Counted from the stretch's first letter, positions 17,195-25,816 are shown. The stretch: 64,000 bases of DNA from Pedobacter frigiditerrae (GCF_032678705.1 NZ_JAVTSS010000002.1:1922001-1986000); one strand, 5' to 3'. Program-made: numbers and translations. The notes: a model not told the origin generated them from the sequence alone.

Positions 17195-17311
17195 TGCCCT
17201 ATAACGTTTTGCGGCTTGGCGAATGGTGGCGGTTTTGATAAATTTACTAAAAGATCTGAAAGGTTGTAGAAGAATTTTCCGCCACTTTTGCCAAGGCGCT
17301 GTTAGGTGCAG
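17195..17311 (-). repeat. attC-like site 4
   Basis: Plus strand opens ATGCCCTATAACG and closes GCTGTTAGGTGCA. Inner arms GCGGCTTGGCGAATGGTGG and CCACTTTTGCCAAGGCGC pair with bulges. At about 117 bp it is the shortest of the set, the unpaired middle being shorter. Its right outer arm complements TGCACCTAAC at 18208-18217. Confidence 0.78.
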
Positions 17312-17318
17312 TTATCAG

Positions 17319-18074
17319 TTATCGTTTTTTTGTTTTCCAAAAATAGTTTTCTTCTAGACTGTCAGTGGGCTTAAATTTATACTCATTAAAATAAAATTTT
17401 CTTACAGAACTCTTCAATTCTTGCATAGTTTGGTAACTCCCACTCAATTGAGTTCTGTAATGTAATCTAGGTTCTAATTCCCATTCATTGTTCTTGCCTC
17501 TTTTGTCAGCGGACAGATACGCTAGATCTAAATTATTTCCCAAATTATTAGGGTTAAATTTTTTTGCGTAAATAATAAAAATTTCATTTCCAGCCGGTGA
17601 ATAAATGATGGTGTCAATTATTCCATGACTAATATCGGTTAGGCCACTTGTTCTGTTATAGAGTAGTACTAAACAGTCAATAGCTAATTCAGCATTAAGG
17701 CTATCTTTAAAGAATACAGTTTTAGATACGGGTCTTGGATATTTTACTGTCAAATCAGGTTGTCTGTCATCATATATTTCTGTCACTAATGGTGGAACTA
17801 TTAAAACTCCAGTTAAAATAAATATTATCAAATTAATGTACCAATACTTTTTAAACCAATTCCAAAATAGGATTGAAGTTAAAATGCTAATAAAAAAGAG
17901 CCCATATATGAAGTAGTTTAAAGCATAGGCAATAAGAGTCATAGGAACTTGTTCTCCCCCAGAATGCCCCATGCTTAGGATTGGAACTCCTATAACACAA
18001 AATCCTAGGAAAAGTATAATTCCGTAGAGATAAATTTTAAAAGGGTTCGCAAATGTTTTTTTAATCCAATTCAT
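17319..18074 (-). CDS. Membrane protein of unknown function (first cassette)
   Basis: 251 residues from ATG 18074 (the frame is open to a TTG at 18107). Three hydrophobic segments lie in the first ~115 residues (KIYLYGIILFLGFCVIGVPI; YFIYGLFFISILTSILFW; INLIIFILTGVLIVPPLV), followed by a soluble C-terminal domain. No family recognised. The stop is 8 bases from site 4, and the gene fills the cassette nearest the recombinase. Confidence 0.7.
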   Translation of the reverse strand: MNWIKKTFANPFKIYLYGIILFLGFCVIGVPILSMGHSGGEQVPMTLIAYALNYFIYGLFFISILTSILFWNWFKKYWYINLIIFILTGVLIVPPLVTEIYDDRQPDLTVKYPRPVSKTVFFKDSLNAELAIDCLVLLYNRTSGLTDISHGIIDTIIYSPAGNEIFIIYAKKFNPNNLGNNLDLAYLSADKRGKNNEWELEPRLHYRTQLSGSYQTMQELKSSVRKFYFNEYKFKPTDSLEENYFWKTKKR

Positions 18075-18206
18075 AGTTTTTGTAAAAGCATCCACTAATC
18101 TACACAACTTTAGTAGCTAGCCAAATTTAACTTTCGGCGCTTTAAGGTGTCGACGGTTACATAGAAAACTGGAACGGTTAGCGCCATGAAAGGTTAGCGC
18201 CCAGAA

Positions 18207-18220
18207 TTGCACCTAACTTG
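18207..18220 (-). other. attI-like insertion half site
   Basis: Minus strand reads CAAGTTAGGTGCAA. The 10-nt arm complements the outer arm of site 4, so this marks the boundary of the first cassette. There is no full attC palindrome here, as expected for the primary insertion site beside the recombinase. The GTTAGGTGC core resembles the known attI-type crossover (GTTRRRY). Two GGTTAGCGCC copies lie just to the left (around 18174 and 18192). Confidence 0.6.
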
Positions 18221-18223
18221 CAT

Positions 18224-18248
18224 ATAGGTCTGACATTGTCAGACCTAT
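18224..18248. repeat. Inverted repeat beside the insertion half site
   Basis: Perfect 11-bp arms ATAGGTCTGAC / GTCAGACCTAT with a 3-nt loop, placed 7 bases from the putative crossover point and 68 bases downstream of the recombinase stop. A third GTCTGA lies at 18271-18276. It may be a recombinase-binding site or a terminator of the recombinase transcript; no T-run follows on the minus strand, which weakens the terminator reading. Confidence 0.6.
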
Positions 18249-18315
18249 CCACCCAATTTCTTGAAGATATGTCTGATAGATGTCATCCTTTTTGATAAAA
18301 GTATTGAAAAAAAAA

Positions 18316-19374
18316 TTATAAATCATCAAACGGACTTTTAATTTGTTGCAAGCTTTTTGTGCTTACATGAGTATAAATCTCGGTTGTTTTACTGCTGTTA
18401 TGTCCCAATAATTCCTGTATATACCTTAAATCAGTTCCACTTTCTAGTAAATGGGTAGCGTAACTGTGTCTAAGCCAATGCAGGGTTACAGGCTTCGTGA
18501 TTTTTACTTTAACCAAAGCCTGTTTCAAAATACTCTGTAAGCTTTTCTCACTGTACATCTCTCCAATATTTTGTCCCTCAAAAAGCCATATTTTTGGTTT
18601 GTAACTTATATAATAATCGCGAAGCATCGTCAATATTTTAGGGCTCAAGGGTACAATTCTATCTTTTTTGTTTTTAGACTGTCTGATTATTACAATATTT
18701 CTATTCGAGTCTATATCATTAAGTTTTAGATTAAGCAATTCACTTCTGCGCAAACCACAACTATAAATCAACGAAAGCATCGTTTTATGTTTAATATTGC
18801 CATGAGCATTCAATATTTCCTTTATTTCTTCTTTGCTTAAAACGTTTGGCAAAAGGTTTTCTCTTTTTGGGCGGTGTATTTTTTCGATAACAATTACAGT
18901 TTCTTTAATTATTGAAAAATAGAGCTTAATTGCATTAATAATTTGATTTTGATAAGAGGATGATAGCTTATTTTTTAAAATGAACTCATTGTGGTAAACA
19001 ATTACATCAGCGTTATCAATCTTATCTAAGGCTTTATTGTCATAAAATTTAAAGAAAGATTTAATTGCATCCAAATAAGTTTTGATAGTGTTAGAGCTAT
19101 ACCTTTTAGCCAAAAGCCATTGCTCAAAGTTTAATAGTGCGTCTACTTTGTCTAAACTTAAGTCTTGTGTTTTTTCAATTCTTAAGTTAAATCTTTCCCT
19201 GTTTTTCTTATTATCGGCAATATGCCAAGCTTTTAAGCTTTGGCTCCATTTTACGCCAGTTAATTTTTTTACTCTAGCTATTAAATCAATGTCTTTTTTA
19301 AAATAGATCGCAATTCTGTTCTGTCCGTTGTGTATTACTAAATCGGCTCTCCAAGTTACTTTCTCTTCGGCCAT
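18316..19374 (-). CDS. Tyrosine recombinase, IntI/Xer-like
   Basis: 352 residues. An N-terminal extension of ~70 residues (WRADLVIHNGQ, W43, W50) precedes a SAM-like core-binding domain (about 73-165). The catalytic residues are Arg209 (CGLRRSE), Lys234-237, His299 and Arg302 (HWLRH), His325 (LLGH) and Tyr334 (IYTHV). The end IKSPFDDL resembles the VRSPLD end of IntI proteins, and the HWLRHSYATHLLESG segment is also IntI-like. The ~35-40 residue IntI-specific insertion between the Lys and HxxR motifs is absent: this stretch is about 60 residues, as in XerC/D. It overlaps the upstream zinc-finger gene (TAATG) and precedes four leftward cassettes. Confidence 0.88.
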   Translation of the reverse strand: MAEEKVTWRADLVIHNGQNRIAIYFKKDIDLIARVKKLTGVKWSQSLKAWHIADNKKNRERFNLRIEKTQDLSLDKVDALLNFEQWLLAKRYSSNTIKTYLDAIKSFFKFYDNKALDKIDNADVIVYHNEFILKNKLSSSYQNQIINAIKLYFSIIKETVIVIEKIHRPKRENLLPNVLSKEEIKEILNAHGNIKHKTMLSLIYSCGLRRSELLNLKLNDIDSNRNIVIIRQSKNKKDRIVPLSPKILTMLRDYYISYKPKIWLFEGQNIGEMYSEKSLQSILKQALVKVKITKPVTLHWLRHSYATHLLESGTDLRYIQELLGHNSSKTTEIYTHVSTKSLQQIKSPFDDL

Positions 19375-19727
19375 TATTTCTCCTCCCTTTTTACCAACAA
19401 AACCTCCTCATTTTCCAACGGAAGATAACCTTGCTCATAGCAGAAAATATAAGTCGTTCCTTTTTGTGTGGCATAAGTATGAGTATGATAATTAAAGTCG
19501 AAGCCTTTTCGAAGTAAGACTTCTCGTTTCACTTTAGCCTTACCATCAGGATTTTTGAGTCGCAGAATATCTCGGTTCTTTTTCAAGACCCGATTAACCT
19601 CGTTTAAGAAACTGTTGTCTTCAGTTCTTAAGCGGTTATTGTAATTGGTGCGACATTGGTCGTCGCAGAATTTTTTATCAGCCCTGCCATTAACAACGGC
19701 GTTGCAGTCGAGACATAAACGTTCCAT
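19374..19727 (-). CDS. Zinc-finger-like protein coupled to the recombinase
   Basis: 117 residues from ATG 19727 (a longer frame to 19847 lacks a likely start context). The N-terminus has four cysteines, CLDCNAVVNGRADKKFCDDQC, a treble-clef-type zinc ribbon. The rest is a compact basic domain ending in LLVKREEK. Its stop overlaps the recombinase start by one base (TAATG), so the two are made together. Similar small proteins occur in many Bacteroidota; the function is unknown. A DNA-binding helper of the recombinase is possible (inference). Confidence 0.75.
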   Translation of the reverse strand: MERLCLDCNAVVNGRADKKFCDDQCRTNYNNRLRTEDNSFLNEVNRVLKKNRDILRLKNPDGKAKVKREVLLRKGFDFNYHTHTYATQKGTTYIFCYEQGYLPLENEEVLLVKREEK

Positions 19728-19960
19728 ATTTTTTGTTTTGCACAGGGTGATGATTAAAACTACTAAAAAAATGAAAAAACAAAGAATTTGAAAAAGGCCT
19801 TTTGATTGGTTTAGAGGGAGATTAGTCGTGTTTAAACGTTTATACACGGTTATAAATGTTTAAAATCCGACTAAACTTAGCAGCTGTTTGCACCTTTGTG
19901 TTGTCGGCAGTCATGGTGATTGCTGTTCGTTAAATAATTAGAAACTTAATTTTAAAGATC

Positions 19961-20305
19961 ATGGAAAACGTAGTAAACAAAGTAGTATTGAGCGGATTTG
20001 CAGGTAGTGATGCAGAGTTAAAAGTGGTAAGTGGTAATCAGAAATTGGCACGTGTAAACATTGCAGTAAATGAAAGCTATAAAAACGGAGCAGGTGAAGA
20101 AGTGAAAAAAACCAATTGGTTTTCTTTGACCTTTTGGGGAGCAAAAGCAGATATCGCAGAGTTAAAGATTAAAAAAGGTACACGTTTTACAATCGAAGGC
20201 AGGTTGCAAAACAACAATTATGAAGCTAAAGATGGTAGTAAACGTTACATCACAGATATTGTGGTAGACGAGGTTGAGGTGAAGGAATTAGAAGTAGCAA
20301 ATTAG
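19961..20305 (+). CDS. ssb: Single-stranded DNA-binding protein
   Basis: 114 residues with an OB fold: VVLSGFAGSDAELKVV, then NWFSLTFWGAKADIAELKIKKGTRFTIEGRLQ and NYEAKDGSKRYITDIVVDEV. It is shorter than the main chromosomal SSB (about 145-180 residues) and lacks the acidic C-terminal tail DDDIPF used to recruit partners, so it is a secondary SSB. It is divergent from the zinc-finger/recombinase pair. Because integron attC sites recombine as folded single strands, the placement is notable, though it may be chance. Confidence 0.9.
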   Translation: MENVVNKVVLSGFAGSDAELKVVSGNQKLARVNIAVNESYKNGAGEEVKKTNWFSLTFWGAKADIAELKIKKGTRFTIEGRLQNNNYEAKDGSKRYITDIVVDEVEVKELEVAN

Positions 20306-21181
20306 TTTTGTTTTTAACCACAATGCCTGCCGCAGGCAGGGATGGACACAGATAAACATGGATTTGTTTGTGTCCATTTTTTAATGAAATAACCACCAAG
20401 ACACCAAGCACACCAAGTCTTTTTTACCTCAATAGATTAAAAACCACTTCCCTCTAAATCCCTCTCTTTCAGGAGAGGGAGTATTGCGGTTTGCCTAATC
20501 ACAATCCTTTCACAGGGTGAGGTTAACCACCAAGACACAAAGCACACCAAACCTTTTTGTTGCAGTTTTTTACCTCACTAGATTAAAAACCACTGTCCCT
20601 CTAAATCCCTCTCTTTCAGGAGAGGGAGTATTGCATTTTGCCTATTCACGGTCCTTTCACAGGGTGAGGTTTAGCCACCCAGACACAAAGCACACAAAGT
20701 CTTTTATTTCTTTGCGCTCTTCTTTCCTTTGCGATTAAAAAACCTAAATCTGTGTTTATCCTTTTTATCTCCCGAAAAATCATATCGTGTGAACACATCT
20801 TTTTTGCTCATTGTTTTGTGGGCTATGCTAGGTTCCATTCATAATGTTGGTGTCTCTAGCCAAGTACGACCGTCAATCCCCAGTGCCAGCCCAATCAAAA
20901 AAACAGTAGCACAAAAGAAAAAACAGCACTACCAAACCTCAGACGCAGTGGTTTTGTGCTCATTCATACACTCACTTTCATTTATCACCGACGAACAAAA
21001 CAAAGTGCCGCTGTTTTTTTGATGAGTAAGGGCCAGTGAAAAGGCACCTAAGGGGATTGACAAGCATTTTTGCGTACTTTTGATGCTTCAAAAGTTTGAT
21101 GCCTGCCGGCATAGAGGCAAAAAAAGAAACCAATATTTGTGTCCACACGATAAGAAAAATCGGGACAAGCTGTGGATAATC
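20306..21181. repeat. Gene-free spacer with tandem repeat of ~140 bp
   Basis: From about 20389 to 20704 a unit containing ACCACCAAGACACCAAGCA, then CCCTCTAAATCCCTCTCT, AGGAGAGGGAGTATTGC and CCTTTCACAGGGTGAGG occurs twice (starts near 20389 and 20523), with a third partial copy. The palindrome CCTGCCGCAGGCAGG is at 20327. The remainder to 21181 has short open frames with no supportable protein. This is typical of repetitive intergenic DNA in the group. Confidence 0.7.
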
Positions 21182-23227
21182 TTATAATGAAATTCCTACA
21201 CTCGCATAATAATTCCTTTTCATAGCAGGATTAAAATACCGATTATTCGCCGCGTTTAAATCGTTACCCAAACTATAATCCTGATTAAATAGATTGTTAA
21301 TTCCAAACGAGATATCCAAAACAGTTTTACCGATGTTCAAATTTCTTATTCCTGTTTTTAGATCTGCCAGATGATACTTCTTGGCAAAAACCGTATTAGC
21401 ATCATTTAAAGGAATAGTTGATGTATAATTGTGTTGTGCAAACAAATAAATTCCTTTTTTAAAGTTCAGCTCCAAGCTAGTTACAATTGTATGTTTTGGC
21501 ACACCAGTTAATTTATTGCCAGAGTAATCTAGTCCAGCATTTTTAAAATCATCAAATTTAAAGTGACTATAAGTAAAGCTATTTCTAACTAGTAATCCAT
21601 TTAAAAATTGAGTTGGATTGGCTTTAATTACCCAAAAACTCATTTGAAACTCTGCGCCAAATTGTTTTGTGCCACCTGCGTTGATGAAATATTCAACATC
21701 GTTAGTGTTTAACCTTCTTACAATGGCATCTTTTAAATTGAAATAAAATACGCTTCCATCAGCAAAAAAGCGCTTGCTTTTAGTCTGATAACGTAAACCA
21801 GTTTCATAATTCCATCCAGCTTCTGCTTGTAAACCATTATTGATGATATTGTCTGATGAACGAACTTCGGCTAAGGTAGGAGGCGAGTAACCCTTACTTA
21901 CAGATCCTCTAAAAGTTAGGTTCGAATCAATCAAATAAGATGCTGCAAGCTTCGGCATCAACCTTGTTTTAAAACTTCTTTGTTTTTCAGCAACAGCAAT
22001 AGGGACATAACTTTGATAATCGTAGCCGAAGAAATTTAAACTTGAACCCATTTCAATCAATAACTTTTGCTTAATGTCAAGGTTTATCCTTAAAAAGCCA
22101 AAATCTTGATGTGCTTTTAAATCATCTGAAGCTGTTAAATTCGTAGCAACACCCTGTGCATTGCCATAATTGTGAATGTCGGTTTTAGTCCTCGAACTTT
22201 CTAAACCACCTTGAATATTGTATTTAATATTTTTAACGATTGTCGAGTATTCTAAAAATGTTCTTAAGCCAATCGTACTTTCTTTTCTCTTCTCGTAATT
22301 GGTGATGAAAGGGTTTTTGAAGTCTGTATTTGAAGTGAATAACGCAATAACGTGTTTAAAGTGCTGATTAAAACTATAATTGTTAGACAGGCCAGCAAAA
22401 AAGGTTTTGTTATAAATAGCTGCTTTTTGGGTGATGGCGCTAGGCAAAGTTGGCGTAGCTGGTCGGGCGGCTTTTGGGTTTGCAGTTAATTGTGCTGCGG
22501 TTAATCCCCCTGGAGTTTGATAATCTAAATCACTGTAAAAAACAAAAGCTTTTAACTTACCTTTTAGACTATAATCCCACAGGTGTGAAGTTTGGATATA
22601 TCTTCTTTTTAATTCACTATTTTCTCTATAACCATCACTTTGTTGGTAACCTCCTGTAAAATTAAAATTGTAATTTTTGGTGACCTGATTTAAACTTGCG
22701 GTTTGATGGAATAAACCATAAGATCCAGCAGTTGTTGATAAATTTAAATCATTCGCTTTTTTTAAGGATGAATTAATTAAAACTGCACCACCTGTATTTG
22801 CACCGAAAATACTAGCTTCAGGTCCTTTATAAATTTCTAAACTTCCTACAGCCGCAACGTCTAAAGAATTAAGGTAGGTATTACCACCAGCATCCGTTAA
22901 GGGAAAATCGTCAATGTAAATTTTTACATTTCTTATCCCGAAAGGTGAACGCAATAAACTGCCACGTAAAGATAAACGATAACTACCTGGTGAGCGTTCT
23001 TCCATTCTAACACCCGGTGCAGTATTTACCAAACCTACTAAAGCACTGTTTGATTGGTTTTTGATTTGATTGCTTTCCAAACTACTAACCGAAGCAATTG
23101 ACCTCAATAAAGGTTGCGTATTATAATAGCCTTTAACCGTAACTTCATTTAACTTTTTTACGGTATCAGTTTGCGCCTTAACGCTGATTGATATTAGAAT
23201 TAAAAACGCAGTTTGTGTTTGTTTCAA
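21182..23227 (-). CDS. TonB-dependent outer-membrane receptor
   Basis: 681 residues with a signal peptide (MKQTQTAFLILISISVKAQ), a TonB-box-like start (DTVKKLNEVTVKGY), a plug domain (SALVGLVNTAPGVRMEERSPGSY, SLEIYKGPEASIFGANTGGAVLI) and a 22-strand barrel ending in aromatic YYASVGISL. It imports a substrate, perhaps a siderophore, through the outer membrane. There is no SusD partner and no N-terminal carboxypeptidase-like domain, so a polysaccharide role is unlikely. The gene downstream across a spacer encodes a sorbosone-dehydrogenase-like protein upstream in the same direction. Confidence 0.92.
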   Translation of the reverse strand: MKQTQTAFLILISISVKAQTDTVKKLNEVTVKGYYNTQPLLRSIASVSSLESNQIKNQSNSALVGLVNTAPGVRMEERSPGSYRLSLRGSLLRSPFGIRNVKIYIDDFPLTDAGGNTYLNSLDVAAVGSLEIYKGPEASIFGANTGGAVLINSSLKKANDLNLSTTAGSYGLFHQTASLNQVTKNYNFNFTGGYQQSDGYRENSELKRRYIQTSHLWDYSLKGKLKAFVFYSDLDYQTPGGLTAAQLTANPKAARPATPTLPSAITQKAAIYNKTFFAGLSNNYSFNQHFKHVIALFTSNTDFKNPFITNYEKRKESTIGLRTFLEYSTIVKNIKYNIQGGLESSRTKTDIHNYGNAQGVATNLTASDDLKAHQDFGFLRINLDIKQKLLIEMGSSLNFFGYDYQSYVPIAVAEKQRSFKTRLMPKLAASYLIDSNLTFRGSVSKGYSPPTLAEVRSSDNIINNGLQAEAGWNYETGLRYQTKSKRFFADGSVFYFNLKDAIVRRLNTNDVEYFINAGGTKQFGAEFQMSFWVIKANPTQFLNGLLVRNSFTYSHFKFDDFKNAGLDYSGNKLTGVPKHTIVTSLELNFKKGIYLFAQHNYTSTIPLNDANTVFAKKYHLADLKTGIRNLNIGKTVLDISFGINNLFNQDYSLGNDLNAANNRYFNPAMKRNYYASVGISL

Positions 23228-23351
23228 GGTTTTAATATTTTAGTCTGCGTCATATCGAACGAACATAGTGAGGAGATATCTTTAAGTTAATTATGCCAAC
23301 AATAGATTTCTCGTCGCTGCGCTCTGTCGAAATGACGGCAATGTAAGAAGA
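23228..23351. repeat. Dispersed palindromic repeat
   Basis: The spacer carries GTCATATCGAACGAACATAG near its left end and TCGTCGCTGCGCTCTGTCGA plus AATGAC near its right end, so its termini pair loosely (GTCAT..TCGA / TCGA..ATGAC). This is the same style of interspersed palindrome seen near 41.2, 41.5 and 45.4 kb. Confidence 0.55.
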
Positions 23352-24665
23352 CTATTTTGCCGCCACTCTCCAAATAATGCCACTTACATCATCGGCTACC
23401 AACAAAGCCCCATCTTGTGCAACTGCTACACCCACAGGTTTGCCGTAAACTTCTTTTTCATCCTTAACAAAACCAGTCAAAAAATCTTCTAATTGTCCAG
23501 TAGGTTTCCCGTTTTTAAACGGAATAAAGGCTACTTTATAGCCAACAAACTGCGAGCGGTTCCATGACCCATGCTGACCAATAAAAACACCTCCCTGATA
23601 TTTAGATGGAAATTTTTTAGCAGTGTAAAAAGCTAAACCTAAAGAAGCTGTGTGTGCCCCAACAGGAATATCTGGCACAAGTGCTTTTGCTACTAACTCA
23701 GGGTTTTGACCTTTCAAACGAGGGTCTTCATTCTGCCCAAAATAAGAAAATGGCCAGCCGTAAAAAGCACCTTCTTTAACACTAGTAATGTAATCTGGCA
23801 CTAAATCGTCACCTAATCCGTCACGCTCATTTACCGCAGTCCATAATGCATTGGTTCCTGGTGCCCAAGCCATTCCAACAGGGTTGCGTAAACCGCTTCC
23901 ATATATTTTTTCTCCAGTACCATCTGGATTAAACTCTAAAATATTTGCTCTTCTAATCTCATTTGGTAAACCACGTTCTGCTACATTACTTCCAGAACCA
24001 ACAGTTACATAAATTTTGGATTGGTCTGGTTTTACAATTAAGTTTCTTGTCCAATGGTTATTATAACCGCCTGCTGGCAATTCTAAAATCTTTTTTCCAG
24101 CAGCTGTAATTTCCGTATCTCCTGTTTTGTAAGGATACATCCAAACACCATCTGTATTGGCCACATAAAATGAATTACCAATAAAAGCTGCGCCATAAGG
24201 CTGATTTAACCCTGTTAAAAAAGTAGAGACTACCTCAGGTTTCCCATCTTTATCAGCATCTCTGAATAACATTATTGTATTTACACTTTTTCCTTGAACT
24301 TCAGATTTCGCCTTGCCACTTATCTCATTGGCAGCTTGCTCCACCTTAGTTCTTTGCGAATTAGAAAGTACTACAATAACATCTCCGTTAGGTGCAATTA
24401 CAATATTTCGAGGACTTTTCATTCCTTCTGCAAATTTTGTAACCACAAATCCAGCAGGAGCTATTGGCGTTTTGCCTTCAGGCCAAGCCACAACTTTACT
24501 GAAATTTGTTTTACTAGCTTTTGTATCTGCTTCAGGTAATTCATAAGTTTTGCCTACGCCTGTTTTTACTTTTGCAGCTGGTGTAGTTTGACTGTTTGAA
24601 TTACTATAGCTACCCAATAAGATAGTGCTTGATATTAAAGCTAAACGCAGGACTTGATTTTTCAT
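23352..24665 (-). CDS. Sorbosone dehydrogenase-like (PQQ-type beta-propeller) protein
   Basis: 437 residues with an N-terminal signal sequence. The body shows the six-bladed propeller landmarks AEGMKSPRNIVIAPNGDVIVV, YNNHWTRNLIVKPDQSKIYVTVGSGSNVAERG, LRNPVGMAWAPGTNALW and GQHGSWNRSQFVGYKV. This matches the periplasmic glucose/sorbosone dehydrogenase family, which may use PQQ. The substrate is unknown. It precedes the TonB receptor in the same direction with a 124-bp gap containing a dispersed repeat. Confidence 0.88.
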   Translation of the reverse strand: MKNQVLRLALISSTILLGSYSNSNSQTTPAAKVKTGVGKTYELPEADTKASKTNFSKVVAWPEGKTPIAPAGFVVTKFAEGMKSPRNIVIAPNGDVIVVLSNSQRTKVEQAANEISGKAKSEVQGKSVNTIMLFRDADKDGKPEVVSTFLTGLNQPYGAAFIGNSFYVANTDGVWMYPYKTGDTEITAAGKKILELPAGGYNNHWTRNLIVKPDQSKIYVTVGSGSNVAERGLPNEIRRANILEFNPDGTGEKIYGSGLRNPVGMAWAPGTNALWTAVNERDGLGDDLVPDYITSVKEGAFYGWPFSYFGQNEDPRLKGQNPELVAKALVPDIPVGAHTASLGLAFYTAKKFPSKYQGGVFIGQHGSWNRSQFVGYKVAFIPFKNGKPTGQLEDFLTGFVKDEKEVYGKPVGVAVAQDGALLVADDVSGIIWRVAAK

Positions 24666-24731
24666 TTAATAAGAATTAAGAATGTTGATTGCTAACATTC
24701 AAATTTAGAAGTTGTTTTCTGGTTTATGGCA

Positions 24732-25277
24732 TTAATAAGCGATGTATTCATTTTGTTGCGAAAGTATAATCGCAATTGAAGCTAATATTAATAACCACCA
24801 AATTGAACCAACAACAATTAAGAAGATTTGTCTTGTATTAAAACGGTCTTGCAAAATAACTTCGTATCCTGAATCATTCAGTTTTGCATAGTTTAATGCT
24901 TTGAAGGGTTTTATGAACCATCCAAATCCTGAAATTGATATTAGTCCATACGGCTCGGGTAAATAAGACAATAAAATCGTTAACAAGTATCCAATAAAAA
25001 GTAAGTTTGGCGAATAGTTTTTTTGATAATTCATTGCTTTTGCAAAATCAATTATCTTACTAAATAGCCGAATTAAAAAGAAGATGCCAAAGATAGTTCT
25101 CATAGCAGGCATAATGTCTGTATTTTCTTTTTCTTGAAAAAAACGCCAAGCTTTATAAAACCACCAAATGCTATAAAGTCCAAAAGTAATAACCGATAAG
25201 AAGATAAACTTGTTTAAGCTAATGATGTATTGAGGCTCGATATTTTGGTTCGTAATAGAAAGTTTTTCTTCTAACAT
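24732..25277 (-). CDS. DUF4234-like membrane protein
   Basis: 181 residues with about four membrane segments. The N-terminal segment reads FLSVITFGLYSIWWFYKAWRFF, which matches the DUF4234-type FGLYSIYWFYK pattern. Function unknown. It is followed by a related small membrane protein gene to the left-hand neighbour cluster, but no operon partner is clear. Confidence 0.65.
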   Translation of the reverse strand: MLEEKLSITNQNIEPQYIISLNKFIFLSVITFGLYSIWWFYKAWRFFQEKENTDIMPAMRTIFGIFFLIRLFSKIIDFAKAMNYQKNYSPNLLFIGYLLTILLSYLPEPYGLISISGFGWFIKPFKALNYAKLNDSGYEVILQDRFNTRQIFLIVVGSIWWLLILASIAIILSQQNEYIAY

Positions 25278-25312
25278 ATTGGTTAATTGAAAAGTTAAGT
25301 TTCAATGTTTGA

Positions 25313-25816
25313 TTAATTTTCTAATTTAATCTTAACATTCTTCAATTTTTTAAATATTTCACAAAGTGCTACAATCTCATATTCATTTAATGCTTTTTTG
25401 GAGATTAAATTAGTAGAACCTTTTGCCAAATGTATAATGAACCAACCATTAAGTTCTTCCACTTTATAAAGTGAGTTTAACTTGATTTCAGAATTAAAAT
25501 TAGAACCAATTATCCTTAGATTATCATTGTCAAACTGATATTCATTTGAACCATTTAAAACTTGATAATTCTTGAAATTCTTTTTAGCTGAAAAATATAT
25601 GGCCAAGGGCATTAAAAAAACAATAACTAAACCTAACACAGGCTGATATGATGGGTAACCTTCTATAATGTCATAAATTCCAAAAAAATCTAAAATAGAA
25701 ATAGTAATAAATCCAACGCCAAGAAGTAATGTCAATATTGAGCCAATCTTTTTATAAAATAATACATAATTTAATTTCAAGTAGTCACTGAATTCAATTC
25801 TATTGTAAAAGTTCAT
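25313..25816 (-). CDS. Membrane protein of unknown function
   Basis: 167 residues with two adjacent membrane segments (LTLLLGVGFITISILDFF and LVIVFLMPLAIYFSA) and a C-terminal soluble domain in a YcxB-like arrangement (YQFDNDNLRIIGSNFNSEIKLNSLYKVEEL). The YcxB-like label is tentative. Same direction as its neighbours on both sides. Confidence 0.65.
   Translation of the reverse strand: MNFYNRIEFSDYLKLNYVLFYKKIGSILTLLLGVGFITISILDFFGIYDIIEGYPSYQPVLGLVIVFLMPLAIYFSAKKNFKNYQVLNGSNEYQFDNDNLRIIGSNFNSEIKLNSLYKVEELNGWFIIHLAKGSTNLISKKALNEYEIVALCEIFKKLKNVKIKLEN

Larger units (their letters stand above)
13241..19374 (-). mobile_element. Integron-like cassette array with adjacent tyrosine recombinase
   Basis: Four attC-like sites (13241, 15316, 16334 and 17195) plus one insertion-point half site near 18207 divide this stretch into four leftward cassettes. 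The recombinase at 18316-19374 lies upstream of the first cassette and in the same direction as the cassettes, as in inverted-integrase integrons such as that of Treponema denticola. Facing ends of neighbouring sites are complementary over 10 nt: TGCCACTAAC, GGCAGGTAAC, GCCCTATAAC and TGCACCTAAC. In classical cassettes the same complementarity arises because the 5' end of a cassette matches the R'' arm of its own attC. Cassette content from the recombinase outward: one membrane protein; two small proteins; a TraB-like protein; sigma factor plus Cys-rich peptide plus ArsM. Confidence 0.75.

Noticed and set aside
13241..17311. The four palindromic sites as plain transcription terminators or a dispersed REP/MITE family
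   Set aside because: Arms differ between sites and match only at facing ends; each site is over 110 bp with a long central part, too complex for terminators, and a MITE would keep one terminal sequence.
20389..20704. CRISPR array in the tandem repeats
   Set aside because: Two long imperfect copies, not short regular repeats with unique spacers; no cas genes in the window.
20729..21022. 97-residue open frame in the repeat-rich spacer
   Set aside because: No domain, no promoter or start context, embedded in repetitive intergenic DNA. I cannot support it as a gene.
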